DNA of 64,000 nucleotides from CAYNWT01 sp964450955 (GTDB lineage Bacteria > Planctomycetota > Planctomycetia > Planctomycetales > Planctomycetaceae): positions 62,001 to 126,000 of the forward strand of contig CAYVFI010000003.1 of the NCBI GenBank assembly GCA_964450955.1. Direction: 5' to 3'. Positions within the stretch are counted from its first letter, which is position 1. Each line of letters starts with the position of its first letter. The position numbers and the translations under genes are program-made. Shown piece by piece: positions 17,809-26,328 of this stretch. Below the pieces are notes generated by a model. That model did no database searches, was not told where the DNA came from, and saw nothing but the letters and a program-made list of their open reading frames with translations.

Positions 17809-19143
17809 TTATCGTTGTGCACGTTCCGCGGGAGTAGGTTCGGCTTTCGATAATGTCTCTGTGACTGATGCTGAGAGATTGGTAAACGTCGTCACCTGGT
17901 CCCGACCGTTTGTTTTCGACCGGTACAGCGCCAGGTCTGCCCGTTCGAGAATCTTCTCAAAGTCAGCGCCCTCAGCTGATTCGCTGATACCAAAACTACA
18001 TGTGAAGCCCGGTTTTCCGGATGCGAACTTCTTTCGAAGCCGCTCAGCCAGGTTGGCAGCTGCAGTCTCAGAAGCACCGGCGCAGATGACCAGGAATTCT
18101 TCTCCGCCCCATCTGGCAATGACATCGCGACTGCGTAGTTCGTTCGTGACAGTCCGCGATAGTTCACACAACACAGCGTCACCGTGGGCATGACCGTGGG
18201 TGTCGTTGAGTCTCTTGAAATGGTCGATGTCCAGCGTGATCACAGCGAACCGTTTCTTTTCCGCGACCCATTCGTCCATATGATTGGCGATAGAATCCTG
18301 GACGCCACGACGATTAAACAGTCCGGTCAGGGGATCACGACATGCCATTTCGGACATCTCTTTTGACTGACTCGCCAGTTGATTGTTAGCCAGCAACAAC
18401 TCCTGCTCGCTTTCCGCGCGATCTGACAGTTCTTTGCGCAGACAACAAACGCGACCAAGCAAAACGACAAAGGACGTACCCATCCATATCGCTAATAACG
18501 ATTTCATGAGTGTGGCTGACGCGACCCATTGACCGACGACGTGTATGCCGCCGATATCCAGGGTGCCGTCGCCCTCACGGATCATCGTGACGAATTCGAT
18601 GGAATCAACCTGATCGAACCTTGGTCGCCCCTGTTCAGCAACTCGGTTGTATCGTCGTGACCACCAGGACGGCACATCGAAATCTTCTTTGCTAAGAGTC
18701 ACGGCTGAAGTGTTGCCATTAATGCAAAGAAGGCTTTCGTTGTACTTGCAACTGGTGAAGTCGTTTGGCCGACTACAGTCTTCATAGTTGCGAAAGTGAC
18801 ACAGGAAAGCTGATTCGTCACCTTCGTGGCGTAGCGTCACCGTTAGCGTGTCGGCCCACGACAGGTCCAGCTTTCTACCGTCAGTGCGCCTGAGGGTTAA
18901 AACGCTATACGGGCTGTGAAACGAGTCGCCGATGTGATATCGCATTCGGAACGCATTGGAGAGTTCCTCGCAGGTCGCAACGGAGGTGCCGCCATCGTTG
19001 CGATCGTCCGCAACGGTCGCCAGCCAATCTGCGCCGGGGGCGATGGTTAGACGTCTGGAGCAGTTGTTGTTGATCGTGACCGCCGCGAGGCTGATCACCA
19101 GCAAGAACGCGATTAGTAATTCCAGCCGTGGCAATTTTGTCAT
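17809..19143 (-). CDS. Membrane-bound GGDEF diguanylate cyclase
   Basis: The protein has 444 residues, starting at ATG 19143; the frame is open 52 codons further upstream but that part is not protein-like. TM1 (about 8-24) and TM2 (about 215-235) bracket an extracytoplasmic sensor domain of unknown fold. A short coiled coil (about 240-275) leads into the GGDEF domain (about 278-425). Active-site motif GGEEF is intact, and the allosteric RxxD inhibitory site (RSRD) sits five residues before it, so this is probably an active, product-inhibited c-di-GMP synthase. No c-di-GMP effector gene is adjacent. Confidence 0.88.
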   Translation of the reverse strand: MTKLPRLELLIAFLLVISLAAVTINNNCSRRLTIAPGADWLATVADDRNDGGTSVATCEELSNAFRMRYHIGDSFHSPYSVLTLRRTDGRKLDLSWADTLTVTLRHEGDESAFLCHFRNYEDCSRPNDFTSCKYNESLLCINGNTSAVTLSKEDFDVPSWWSRRYNRVAEQGRPRFDQVDSIEFVTMIREGDGTLDIGGIHVVGQWVASATLMKSLLAIWMGTSFVVLLGRVCCLRKELSDRAESEQELLLANNQLASQSKEMSEMACRDPLTGLFNRRGVQDSIANHMDEWVAEKKRFAVITLDIDHFKRLNDTHGHAHGDAVLCELSRTVTNELRSRDVIARWGGEEFLVICAGASETAAANLAERLRKKFASGKPGFTCSFGISESAEGADFEKILERADLALYRSKTNGRDQVTTFTNLSASVTETLSKAEPTPAERAQR

Positions 19144-19480
19144 GAGACTCAACCGGCCCGAAGAGTTCCTGTTTCGACTGTCCAATAAAGCAGAGGTCGC
19201 CCTGGGACCTCTCCAGACAACAAACGCTAGCTCGCCATAGAGGGCCGGGGGCTGGAAACGCGTAGGTTGTTTCCCGCGGGACGGTCTCACAACCCGCAAT
19301 TACATGTTGCGTGCCAAGGATACCCAACCGACATACACTGCCCCAAGCGCGACTGTGCCACGAACTTGGGTTGTGCTGGTCGCCGGTTTGCAGCCCGATT
19401 TGAGATCCACAGCAGGCGCGGATACCTGAGACGGAGTCCTCACTGGCTTCGCTAAGCAACCGCAGGCTTTGTTTATGAGC
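19144..19480. other. Intergenic region upstream of the GGDEF gene
   Basis: This region holds the promoter side of the cyclase gene and the 3' flank of holB, both minus strand. Frames at 19300-19530 and 18905-19459 look like shadows. No hairpin, promoter or RNA gene was recognised. Confidence 0.4.
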
Positions 19481-20527
19481 TTATGCGGAAGCTGCCAGTG
19501 AACCAGCAGCGATGCGACGGAGATCGTCAAACATACTTTCCAGGCACAACAGCATCGGCATGCTTTGTCGCAGGTGACTTTCAGTGTCCAGCACGCGCTG
19601 CAGCATGTTGCCGATGGTATCGACTGCCTGTAAATGGTCGCCCTGAACCAATTCCAGCCCCGACGGTTCGTTTCGAGCCGACCGGCGTAGCGCGTCCTGC
19701 AGCGTGCGTCCTAGAAATTTAAGCGTCCACTGCGCGTTGTTGCGTTGCACGGATGTGTCGTTGGCTGTCGCGTCGATAGCCTTCATGACTTCAGCGGCGA
19801 ACGCCATCGCGGCTTTAAGCCGGTTGCCTTGGATGCCCGTTGTCACAAGGTCGCTTAGAGCTCGTACGGCTGGGTCGGCCAGTTGCGTGGCGGCGTCCAT
19901 GCTGCCGCCGGCCATTGCAGCAATCCCACTGGCTTCTTCGGACGTGGCCACGACTTCCGTCTGCACCAACAGTTCTGCAACGTCTGCGTCAGTCAGCGGA
20001 TGGAACCGGACTAGCTGACATCGAGACCGAATGGTGGGCAGAACCGCATCCGGCCGATTCACAATGAGAAAAAAAACGGCTCGGGCGGGTGGTTCTTCAA
20101 GCGTCTTGAGCAACGTATTTGCACTGGCCGTGTTGAGCTTCTCAACGTCATCGATAATGGCGATACGCCGATCAGAAACGACTGGTTTGAGTGAAAGTTC
20201 GTAGCACAATCCTTCGCGGCCGCGTTTTTCACGCGAACCTGCCAGTAGCTCAATCGGTATCTCCGACTTTCCCGGCGGGCACGCCACACGCAGCAGGTCG
20301 GGATGGGTATTCTTCCGGACCTGCTTACAGCTTGGACAACTGCCACACGGTTCCACCGGGCTGGTCGCTTCGGTACACAGCAGGCCGGATGCCAGCGTTT
20401 CTGCGAACAACCGTTTGCCGATACCAGAATCTCCGGCCAGCAAATAGCCCTGCGACAATCGCCCCCCCGCGATCGCTTTTTTAAACAGCTCAAGCTGGCT
20501 GCGATGTCCTCGTACCTGATCCCACAT
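19481..20527 (-). CDS. holB: DNA polymerase III subunit delta prime
   Basis: This 348-residue clamp-loader subunit starts at ATG 20527; an in-frame TTG two codons earlier is less likely. The N-terminal AAA+ domain has a non-canonical P-loop, GDSGIGKR (32-39), with Arg in place of Ser/Thr, consistent with delta prime not hydrolysing ATP. A zinc module follows (C51, C61, C64, C67), then LLKTLEEPP and the SRC motif (IRSRCQ), which supplies the arginine finger to the neighbouring DnaX subunit. The C-terminal collar domain is alanine/leucine-rich. It works with DnaX and HolA to load the sliding clamp. It lies downstream of the BNR-repeat gene on the same strand but across a probable terminator. 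Confidence 0.88.
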   Translation of the reverse strand: MWDQVRGHRSQLELFKKAIAGGRLSQGYLLAGDSGIGKRLFAETLASGLLCTEATSPVEPCGSCPSCKQVRKNTHPDLLRVACPPGKSEIPIELLAGSREKRGREGLCYELSLKPVVSDRRIAIIDDVEKLNTASANTLLKTLEEPPARAVFFLIVNRPDAVLPTIRSRCQLVRFHPLTDADVAELLVQTEVVATSEEASGIAAMAGGSMDAATQLADPAVRALSDLVTTGIQGNRLKAAMAFAAEVMKAIDATANDTSVQRNNAQWTLKFLGRTLQDALRRSARNEPSGLELVQGDHLQAVDTIGNMLQRVLDTESHLRQSMPMLLCLESMFDDLRRIAAGSLAASA

Positions 20528-20625
20528 GGCCAAAGGTTATCCACCAATGGGCTGGTGGTACAGTCAACCCGCTGTCGCCTTAAACTGCCATAAAAATCAG
20601 CCTGCAAGTTGGCTCTGAAACGAAC

Positions 20626-20654
20626 AAGGCCCGGTACTTTATGCACCGGGCCTT
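20626..20654 (-). terminator. Probable terminator after the BNR-repeat gene
   Basis: On the minus strand AAGGCCCGGT pairs perfectly with ACCGGGCCTT over a 9-nt loop. It is followed by GTTCGTTTC, so the T-tract is weak. It lies 50 nt past the stop at 20704. Confidence 0.65.
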
Positions 20655-20703
20655 TGGACGAGTTACGTGCTTGCCGAGTTCTCTTAGCGTCGTCGTTTTC
20701 TGC

Positions 20704-23700
20704 TTACTTCTTCCAATCCGGAATCGGACGACCTGGAGTCCACCGCGCGCCGGCTTCTTCCAGCTGCGTGTTGAGTTCGGGGATATCGGCTTCCACAAGG
20801 GGCTTGAGTTCTTCAAGAGCCGCAGTGAATTCTTCCTCAGCAATCTCGTAGCTGCGTTTGTGCGAAGTGGTCGGAGCCATATCGGTGCTCCAGTGACCTC
20901 GCACAACTGTTGAGATACGACTCATGATGCCAGGGTAGCCCGGTTCCTGAAGACTTGGTCGCAGGCGATCTCCGTTGAACATCTCCATGATGTCTTCCAT
21001 CTTCAGTTCCAACTCCCGAGCCTTCGCGCGGATTGCAGGATCGATGCCCGGAGTTTGCTCAGCAGCCGCCTTGATGTACGACAGACGCTCACTGGCTTCT
21101 GATGCAATCTGCATTGAAGCCATGATTGCATGCTGCAGTTTCGCGGTCTGCTTTTGGAACGCAAGAATCTCGGTTCGGTCTTCCGGTTCGATGTCGCCCC
21201 AGCCCAGTGGTTCGACTTCGAACTCAGTCGGTTCAACCAGAGTCTTGGTTTCACCAGCGACCCAACTTGCCAGTTCAACGGTGTACTTGCCGGGCAATGC
21301 CATTGGTCCGCCCCCGCCACCACGTCGGCCACGGCCACCACCGGAACTCACACGAATCGGCCCCATGCTGCTGTAGCGGTAGTCCCATGTGGTGCGGTGC
21401 ATGCCTTTGGATGTTGACGCAGACAGCGTGTTGACAATTTCGCCGGCGCTGTCGCGAATGATTAGCATTCGCTTCGGAGCCTCTTCACGGGCTTCTTCTT
21501 TAAGAACATCCCAGTCGGGGTAGTTGACATTGCCGCCACCGCGTTTTGCCTTCGACTCTTTGCTTTTTCGCTCGGACTTCTTCGTCTTAAGACTGTCCTT
21601 CACGTAGTAAGTAAATGTCACGCCGAACGCCGGGTTCGGGGCGGTGTAGAAACCGGCTCCCTGAAACGCTTTGTCGCGACCAGACAGAGGAGCCGTCTGA
21701 ATGTAAAGCTGGCCCTTCTTGATGGGCAGAATCTTCGCGTCCGACTTGATGAGATCTTCATTCAAGTGACGCAGCGGATCGTAGTTGTCCAGGATGTACA
21801 TCCCGCGACCGAACGTTCCGACAACCAGGTCATTCTCTTCACGTTGAATCTCAAGATCACGGACAGCGATGACAGGCATGCCGTTCCGCATCTGCATCCA
21901 TTTCTTGCCGCCATCCAGCGTGTAGAACAGGCCGAACTCGGTTCCGCAGAACATCAAGTCCTTGTTTACGTGGTCCTGCTTCAGCGTGTAAACAGAACCG
22001 CGTTCAGGCAGCGTCTTCGCGATGCTTTTCCAGGTCTTGCCCCGGTCAGTGCTCTTAACGATGTAAGGCTTGAAGTCGCCCCGTTTGTGATTGTTGACCG
22101 CTACAAAAACGGTGTCAGCGTCGAAAAGCGATGCTTCGATATCGTGGATGTATCCAAACTCAGGCACGTCGGTTCCTTCAAAAGTTCCGACCTTCGTCCA
22201 GGTCTGACCGCCGTCTTCGCTGACCTGAAACATGCCATCGTCGGTTCCGACGTACAGCAAATCTTTCTGAACCGGCGATTCGGCCGCACACACAATCGTT
22301 CCGTAGAACGAAGTCGACATATTCTTGGCAACCGCATCCGGTCCCCAGACTCGACCCATGACCTTCAGCTTGTTGCGGTCAAGGTTGCGGGAAAGATCGC
22401 CGCCCAAAGTCTCCCATGTGTTTCCACGGTCCTTACTGCGGTGCAGGAACTGCGAGCCGTAGTAAATTGTGGTCGATTCGTGAGGGCTAATCAGCAGGGC
22501 TGAGTCCCAGTTGAACCGTAGTGGCGGACCACCCTTTTCAGCCTGCGGCTTAATGTCGATACGCTGGCCGCTTTGCTTGTCGAAGCGAACCAAACCGCCG
22601 TACTGCCATTGCGAATAGATTGTGTTGGGATCGTTCGGATCGACAGCCGGATCGAACCCGTCGCCGAAGACCGTCGTGAACCAGTCGCTGTTTCGAATAC
22701 CGTGCACATTGTTGGTTCGCGAAGGACCGCCCTGGGTCGCGTTGTCCTGCGTTCCACCGTAGACATAGTAGAACGGCTTATCGGTACCAACCGCGATCTT
22801 GTAAAACTGAGCCAAAGGCAGGTTCGAGGTGAACCGATAGTTTCGGCCTCGATCCCATGTCTCATACAACCCGCCATCGCAGCCAATGATCAGGTGGTCG
22901 GCGTCATTCGGATCGATGTGCATTGCGTGGTTGTCAACGTGTTTAAACGATTCGCCCAACCCGCTGAAGCTCTTCCCACCGTCTTCGGAAACCTGCATGT
23001 AGGTGTCCAGTGAATAGATGCGATCGAACTTGTGCGGACACGCAACAATTTCCTGGTAGTACTGCGGACTGCTGGACACATAACTGCTTTGCTTCGACCA
23101 CGATTCGCCACGATTCGCAGATCGGTAGAACCCGCTGCCGCCGCTGGCTGCTTCAACAATCGCGTACAGAACGTCCGGCTTCATCGGCGAGATAGCCAGG
23201 CCAATGCGGCCCAGGTCACCACCGGGCAGGCCGCTGTTGATCTTCTTCCACGTCTTGCCGCCATCGGTTGTTTTGTGAATGGCCGATTCCGGGCCACCGT
23301 CAATCAAAGTCCACACGTGACGACGTCGCTGGTACGAAGCGGCGTACATGGTGTTTGGATCGCGAGGGTCCAGAATCAAATCGGTGACACCAGTGTTCTC
23401 ACTGATGTTAAGAATCGTTTTCCAGGTCTCGCCGCCGTCGGTTGTCTTGTACAGACCACGGTCGCCGCCGGCCGACCACAGGGGGCCCTGAGCCGCAACG
23501 AAGACCGTATTCGAATCTTCCGGATGAACAACAATTTTGGCAATGTGTTCTGAGTTCTCCAGGCCGACCTTCTTAAACGACCGTCCGCCGTTGACTGACT
23601 TGTAAAGTCCGTCGCCATAGCCAACCGAACGCTGACTGTTGTTCTCACCGGTTCCCAACCAAACGGTGAACCGGTTCTTTGGGTCAACCGTAATGCAACC

Positions 23701-24018
23701 GGTCGAGTACGAACCGTAGCTGTCAAAAATCGGGTTCCATGTCGTGCCTGCGTTGGTCGTCTTCCAGGCTCCACCCGCCGCTGTCGCCAAATACCAGGTG
23801 CTGGGCACTTCCGGATCGACGGCAATATCGACAATCCGGCCAGACATAAACGCTGGCCCAATTCCGCGAAGCCGAAGCGACGATACCATTCCCGGATTGA
23901 TGCCGGGCGATTCGTCTTTCTTCTTCTCTTCACCATCCTGCGCCGTCGCGGGAGTCGGAATAAGCATGGAGAGAATGGTAAACAGGCAGGTCAACACTAA
24001 GTACCGAGGCTTGATCAT
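20704..24018 (-). CDS. Exported BNR/sortilin-type beta-propeller protein
   Basis: The protein has 1,104 residues. ATG 24018 is preferred because it gives a clean signal peptide (YLVLTCLFTILSML..ATAQ); the frame stays open 42 codons upstream. Residues about 35-760 form a sialidase-like VPS10/BNR propeller, with many Asp-box-like turns of the form S-x-D-x-G-x-T-W (for example TTDGGKTWKK, STDRGKTWK, SEDGGQTWTK). A lysine-rich linker follows, then a C-terminal FlgD/Ig-like domain (about 860-960) and a helical end. Related proteins in planctomycetes and Bacteroidetes are annotated as glycosyl hydrolases, but no catalytic residues are identifiable. Extracellular binding or scaffolding is as likely as catalysis. 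Confidence 0.85.
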   Translation of the reverse strand: MIKPRYLVLTCLFTILSMLIPTPATAQDGEEKKKDESPGINPGMVSSLRLRGIGPAFMSGRIVDIAVDPEVPSTWYLATAAGGAWKTTNAGTTWNPIFDSYGSYSTGCITVDPKNRFTVWLGTGENNSQRSVGYGDGLYKSVNGGRSFKKVGLENSEHIAKIVVHPEDSNTVFVAAQGPLWSAGGDRGLYKTTDGGETWKTILNISENTGVTDLILDPRDPNTMYAASYQRRRHVWTLIDGGPESAIHKTTDGGKTWKKINSGLPGGDLGRIGLAISPMKPDVLYAIVEAASGGSGFYRSANRGESWSKQSSYVSSSPQYYQEIVACPHKFDRIYSLDTYMQVSEDGGKSFSGLGESFKHVDNHAMHIDPNDADHLIIGCDGGLYETWDRGRNYRFTSNLPLAQFYKIAVGTDKPFYYVYGGTQDNATQGGPSRTNNVHGIRNSDWFTTVFGDGFDPAVDPNDPNTIYSQWQYGGLVRFDKQSGQRIDIKPQAEKGGPPLRFNWDSALLISPHESTTIYYGSQFLHRSKDRGNTWETLGGDLSRNLDRNKLKVMGRVWGPDAVAKNMSTSFYGTIVCAAESPVQKDLLYVGTDDGMFQVSEDGGQTWTKVGTFEGTDVPEFGYIHDIEASLFDADTVFVAVNNHKRGDFKPYIVKSTDRGKTWKSIAKTLPERGSVYTLKQDHVNKDLMFCGTEFGLFYTLDGGKKWMQMRNGMPVIAVRDLEIQREENDLVVGTFGRGMYILDNYDPLRHLNEDLIKSDAKILPIKKGQLYIQTAPLSGRDKAFQGAGFYTAPNPAFGVTFTYYVKDSLKTKKSERKSKESKAKRGGGNVNYPDWDVLKEEAREEAPKRMLIIRDSAGEIVNTLSASTSKGMHRTTWDYRYSSMGPIRVSSGGGRGRRGGGGGPMALPGKYTVELASWVAGETKTLVEPTEFEVEPLGWGDIEPEDRTEILAFQKQTAKLQHAIMASMQIASEASERLSYIKAAAEQTPGIDPAIRAKARELELKMEDIMEMFNGDRLRPSLQEPGYPGIMSRISTVVRGHWSTDMAPTTSHKRSYEIAEEEFTAALEELKPLVEADIPELNTQLEEAGARWTPGRPIPDWKK

Positions 24019-24206
24019 CGCGGCGGGTCCATCAGAGTGAGGGAGCGGCGGGGAATAGAAGGTTTTGATGGTACTGAGAACTACGGGCACTTTGCGTGTC
24101 TGATTGTCCAAAAATGCTGCCGTTTCCAAGGTTCTCCCCGACACTCCGCATCAACCGAAAACGCGGCAAGGTTGAATTTCGTCGGCAACTGACAGTTTGC
24201 CCGCAA

Positions 24207-24713
24207 TCAGCGAAGGCGGTGCAGCCCGGCGGTCTCGCGTTGCGTGTTAATCCACTGGAATACGGTCGGCGAGCGACGCCAGAACTTCACCAGTTGTGAA
24301 ACAGAACACTTAAGCGACGCGGCGGTGGCTTTGTGATCGAATTCAAGCTGCACAAAAACGTCCACGGATTCGGCAACAAGCTTTGCGAAATCCTCATGCT
24401 GTTCGCTCACAGAGATCCGACCGCCACGGCACCGCGATTTCCACAGTGGGCTGATTTCGGTTCGCTGAGAACGAACAACAACCGCAAGCGTGAGTCTTAA
24501 CCTGGCAACCGCCATCGCCTGATTTCGCGCCTGACTGCGTTCCTCAGAAGCCTCCGCGCGGATGCTGGTGGGACGATGCTCGATGACAACAGCCGTTTCG
24601 ACCTTGTTGCGATGCTGACCGCCGGGGCCGGATCGTCTGGTGCGCGTGATCTCGCACTCGGCCAGCAACTGATCGACGGGTAAATCCGCCGGGTGTGGCT
24701 TACGCGTCGCCAA
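24207..24713 (-). CDS. Release-factor-like GGQ protein
   Basis: The protein has 168 residues if it starts at TTG 24713, which overlaps the stop of the upstream DUF3467 gene by 14 nt. The frame is open to 24902, but that part lies inside the neighbouring gene. SGPGGQHRNKVET (28-40) contains the peptidyl-tRNA-hydrolysing GGQ (31-33) of class I release factors. The codon-recognition domains of RF1/RF2 are absent, so this resembles rescue-type hydrolases (ArfB or RF-H/MTRFR-like). The tail is helical with a basic stretch. A role in rescuing stalled ribosomes is a family inference. Overlap with the double-DUF3467 gene implies translational coupling. Confidence 0.82.
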   Translation of the reverse strand: MATRKPHPADLPVDQLLAECEITRTRRSGPGGQHRNKVETAVVIEHRPTSIRAEASEERSQARNQAMAVARLRLTLAVVVRSQRTEISPLWKSRCRGGRISVSEQHEDFAKLVAESVDVFVQLEFDHKATAASLKCSVSQLVKFWRRSPTVFQWINTQRETAGLHRLR

Positions 24714-25365
24714 AGGTCTCGGTTCCGAACGGATCCTGAGGCGGCCGTTGCTGTTTTTCCTGGTACTGCTTGAACGAATGCCCCAGCGAATCAAATAACC
24801 GCGGCACATTCGGCGCGGCCAGGTAAACTCGACAAGCCACCGCCGATCGCGGGAAGAATGTCGTGATGAAGTCAAAGGAGAATTCGTATGCCGAGTGACC
24901 AATCATGACCGCATTGGCATACGTGCCGGACATCACGTTTTCCGGTAGCTTCAAAGTGTCATACAGTTCCTGGGCCGATGTTTGCTGCTGGCCTTGTTTA
25001 TTCTTTTTCTGCAGGGCCTTCGCTGGATCATGAATTGAACCGAACCGATCTTCAAACTTCCGAATGTTTTCCTGTAGCGCCTGTAGTAGTTGAGGAATCA
25101 CGGTCGGCGGCAGAATGATTCGAGCCGCCACTTGCTGCGGCTGCTGCATCCGCAAGAGGAAGTCCAAAATGAACTCATGCGCGCCGCCCAACACGACAGC
25201 TCCGGTGCTAAACACGCCCCGCGCGACATTCTCGGGCACCAGCGCGCTTAGTTGAGAGTGTTGAATCTCCTGGCTTTGCGGACCTGCAGGGTTATTTTCA
25301 CCGCCGGGCTGCGGGTCGTCCTCAGGTGGGTAGAAGTTGTCTTGGTTGGGGATATCTTCAGTCAT
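24700..25365 (-). CDS. Double DUF3467 protein
   Basis: The protein has 221 residues. After a disordered Pro/Asn-rich N-terminus (1-40), two DUF3467-like units occur, at about 44-110 and 141-205. They align with each other: PENVARGVFSTGAVVLGG...HEFILDF against PENVMSGTYANAVMIGHS...YEFSFDF. This indicates an internal duplication. DUF3467 has no established biochemical role that I know of. The next gene upstream (25475-25852) is a single-unit member, but a strong terminator separates the two. The 3' end overlaps the release-factor-like gene. The protein is soluble, without a signal peptide. Confidence 0.8.
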   Translation of the reverse strand: MTEDIPNQDNFYPPEDDPQPGGENNPAGPQSQEIQHSQLSALVPENVARGVFSTGAVVLGGAHEFILDFLLRMQQPQQVAARIILPPTVIPQLLQALQENIRKFEDRFGSIHDPAKALQKKNKQGQQQTSAQELYDTLKLPENVMSGTYANAVMIGHSAYEFSFDFITTFFPRSAVACRVYLAAPNVPRLFDSLGHSFKQYQEKQQRPPQDPFGTETFGDA

Positions 25366-25415
25366 GCTTCAACCCGCGGAGGTTTGTCCTGAATGGGACA
25401 GGGGAAATCAGTCCA

Positions 25416-25450
25416 CAAAAAAACGGCGCGGACAATCGCCGCGCCGTTCG
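25416..25450 (-). terminator. Rho-independent terminator between the DUF3467 genes
   Basis: On the minus strand AACGGCGCGG and CCGCGCCGTT form a perfect 10-bp stem over a 7-nt loop, followed by a run of seven T. It ends the 25475-25852 transcript. Confidence 0.9.
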
Positions 25451-25474
25451 AGTTTAACAAAGTCAGTACGCAGT

Positions 25475-25852
25475 CTACGACTGAGCCTTAACTCGCTTAC
25501 GAACGTCTGTTTCCAGGACGCCGAAGGCTTGCTCGTGTCGCTGCAAAGCCATGCTTAAGGCACTCAGTAGTCGCTTGGCTGTGTAGTGGTTCAGGATGAT
25601 TCGCTGGTTCACGTTAACAGTTACGTTACCGGTCGCGTACGGCTGCGGGTTTAGTCCGAGGTCAAGAATCAGTTCTTCCGGACTGCTTGAGACGCGGCAA
25701 AAGTTGGCGTAGCCAGCGTGGACAGTGCTGTCATCGACAGTCACTTGCTGGGACTGTTCAGCAGCTGCGGGTGCTGCGGCAGCAGCCGGCGCTGCTTTCT
25801 TTTCTGCTTTTGGAGCCTTTGGAGCGTCCTTCTTCTTTTCTTCTTCTGCCAC
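25475..25852 (-). CDS. DUF3467 protein
   Basis: The protein has 125 residues. A Lys/Ala-rich disordered N-terminus (about 1-38) precedes a single DUF3467 domain (about 42-115). Typical segments are YANFCRVSSSPEELILDLGL and VNQRIILNHYTAKRLLSAL, followed by a helix with EQAFGVLE. The length fits the family. It has its own strong terminator and a 5' gap, so it is probably monocistronic and perhaps well expressed. Function unknown. A second, duplicated member lies directly downstream. Confidence 0.85.
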   Translation of the reverse strand: MAEEEKKKDAPKAPKAEKKAAPAAAAAPAAAEQSQQVTVDDSTVHAGYANFCRVSSSPEELILDLGLNPQPYATGNVTVNVNQRIILNHYTAKRLLSALSMALQRHEQAFGVLETDVRKRVKAQS

Positions 25853-26328
25853 TGTGATGTCTCCCGTATGTATGGTTCAACAGAAATTAGACGAGGCAAA
25901 CTGCGTTTTCTTACACCCGAGTAAACAACTTCTATCAGAGCCCCCCGACCCCGTACAGGGTCAGCGGCATTCCGGCGGAATTGTTTCCCTCACGTGAAGA
26001 GCCCACAGGGGTTGGTCGCAATCCGCAACCGGGGCATGGGCAAATTGCATCCGAGTCCCTAAGAAATCGCGGTCACCATCGTTTGCTCTAACAAGAGCCA
26101 ACGGGCGACGCGGGTCCAGCGGTCCTACCCACAGCCTCGTCATCGGCGAGATTCGCCTCTTCACCACACCGCGCATGAAAACATCCCGGCTGCCTGGGGC
26201 AACCGGGATGTCGAGTGTACGGACTATTCAGTTCCGGTTCAGGTTGAGGGTCCGGCGAAGCTGGCATTCAAGCTTGAGTCTACCAATTCTGGTAAAGCAC
26301 CCGCTCGTCGGACCGTTTGAACTCTCCC
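25853..26328. other. Intergenic region between the YTV gene and the DUF3467 gene
   Basis: About 475 nt hold the 5' flank of the DUF3467 gene and the terminator of the YTV gene (26171-26211). A short hairpin (GACCC...GGGTC) lies near 25948. The 71-codon frame 25961-26176 on the minus strand has no recognisable feature. I see no RNA gene. Confidence 0.4.
26171..26211 (-). terminator. Terminator after the YTV gene
   Basis: On the minus strand ACATCCCGG and CCGGGATGT form a perfect 9-bp stem (26181-26211), followed by TTTTC. It lies about 118 nt beyond the YTV gene stop. Confidence 0.7.

Noticed and set aside
18905..19459. 184-codon minus-strand frame overlapping the GGDEF gene
   Set aside because: It overlaps the cyclase in another frame and is rich in Gln, Arg and Cys, typical of a shadow.
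20704..24144. Longer start for the BNR-repeat protein at 24144
   Set aside because: The start at 24018 yields a proper signal peptide; the 42 extra residues would bury it.
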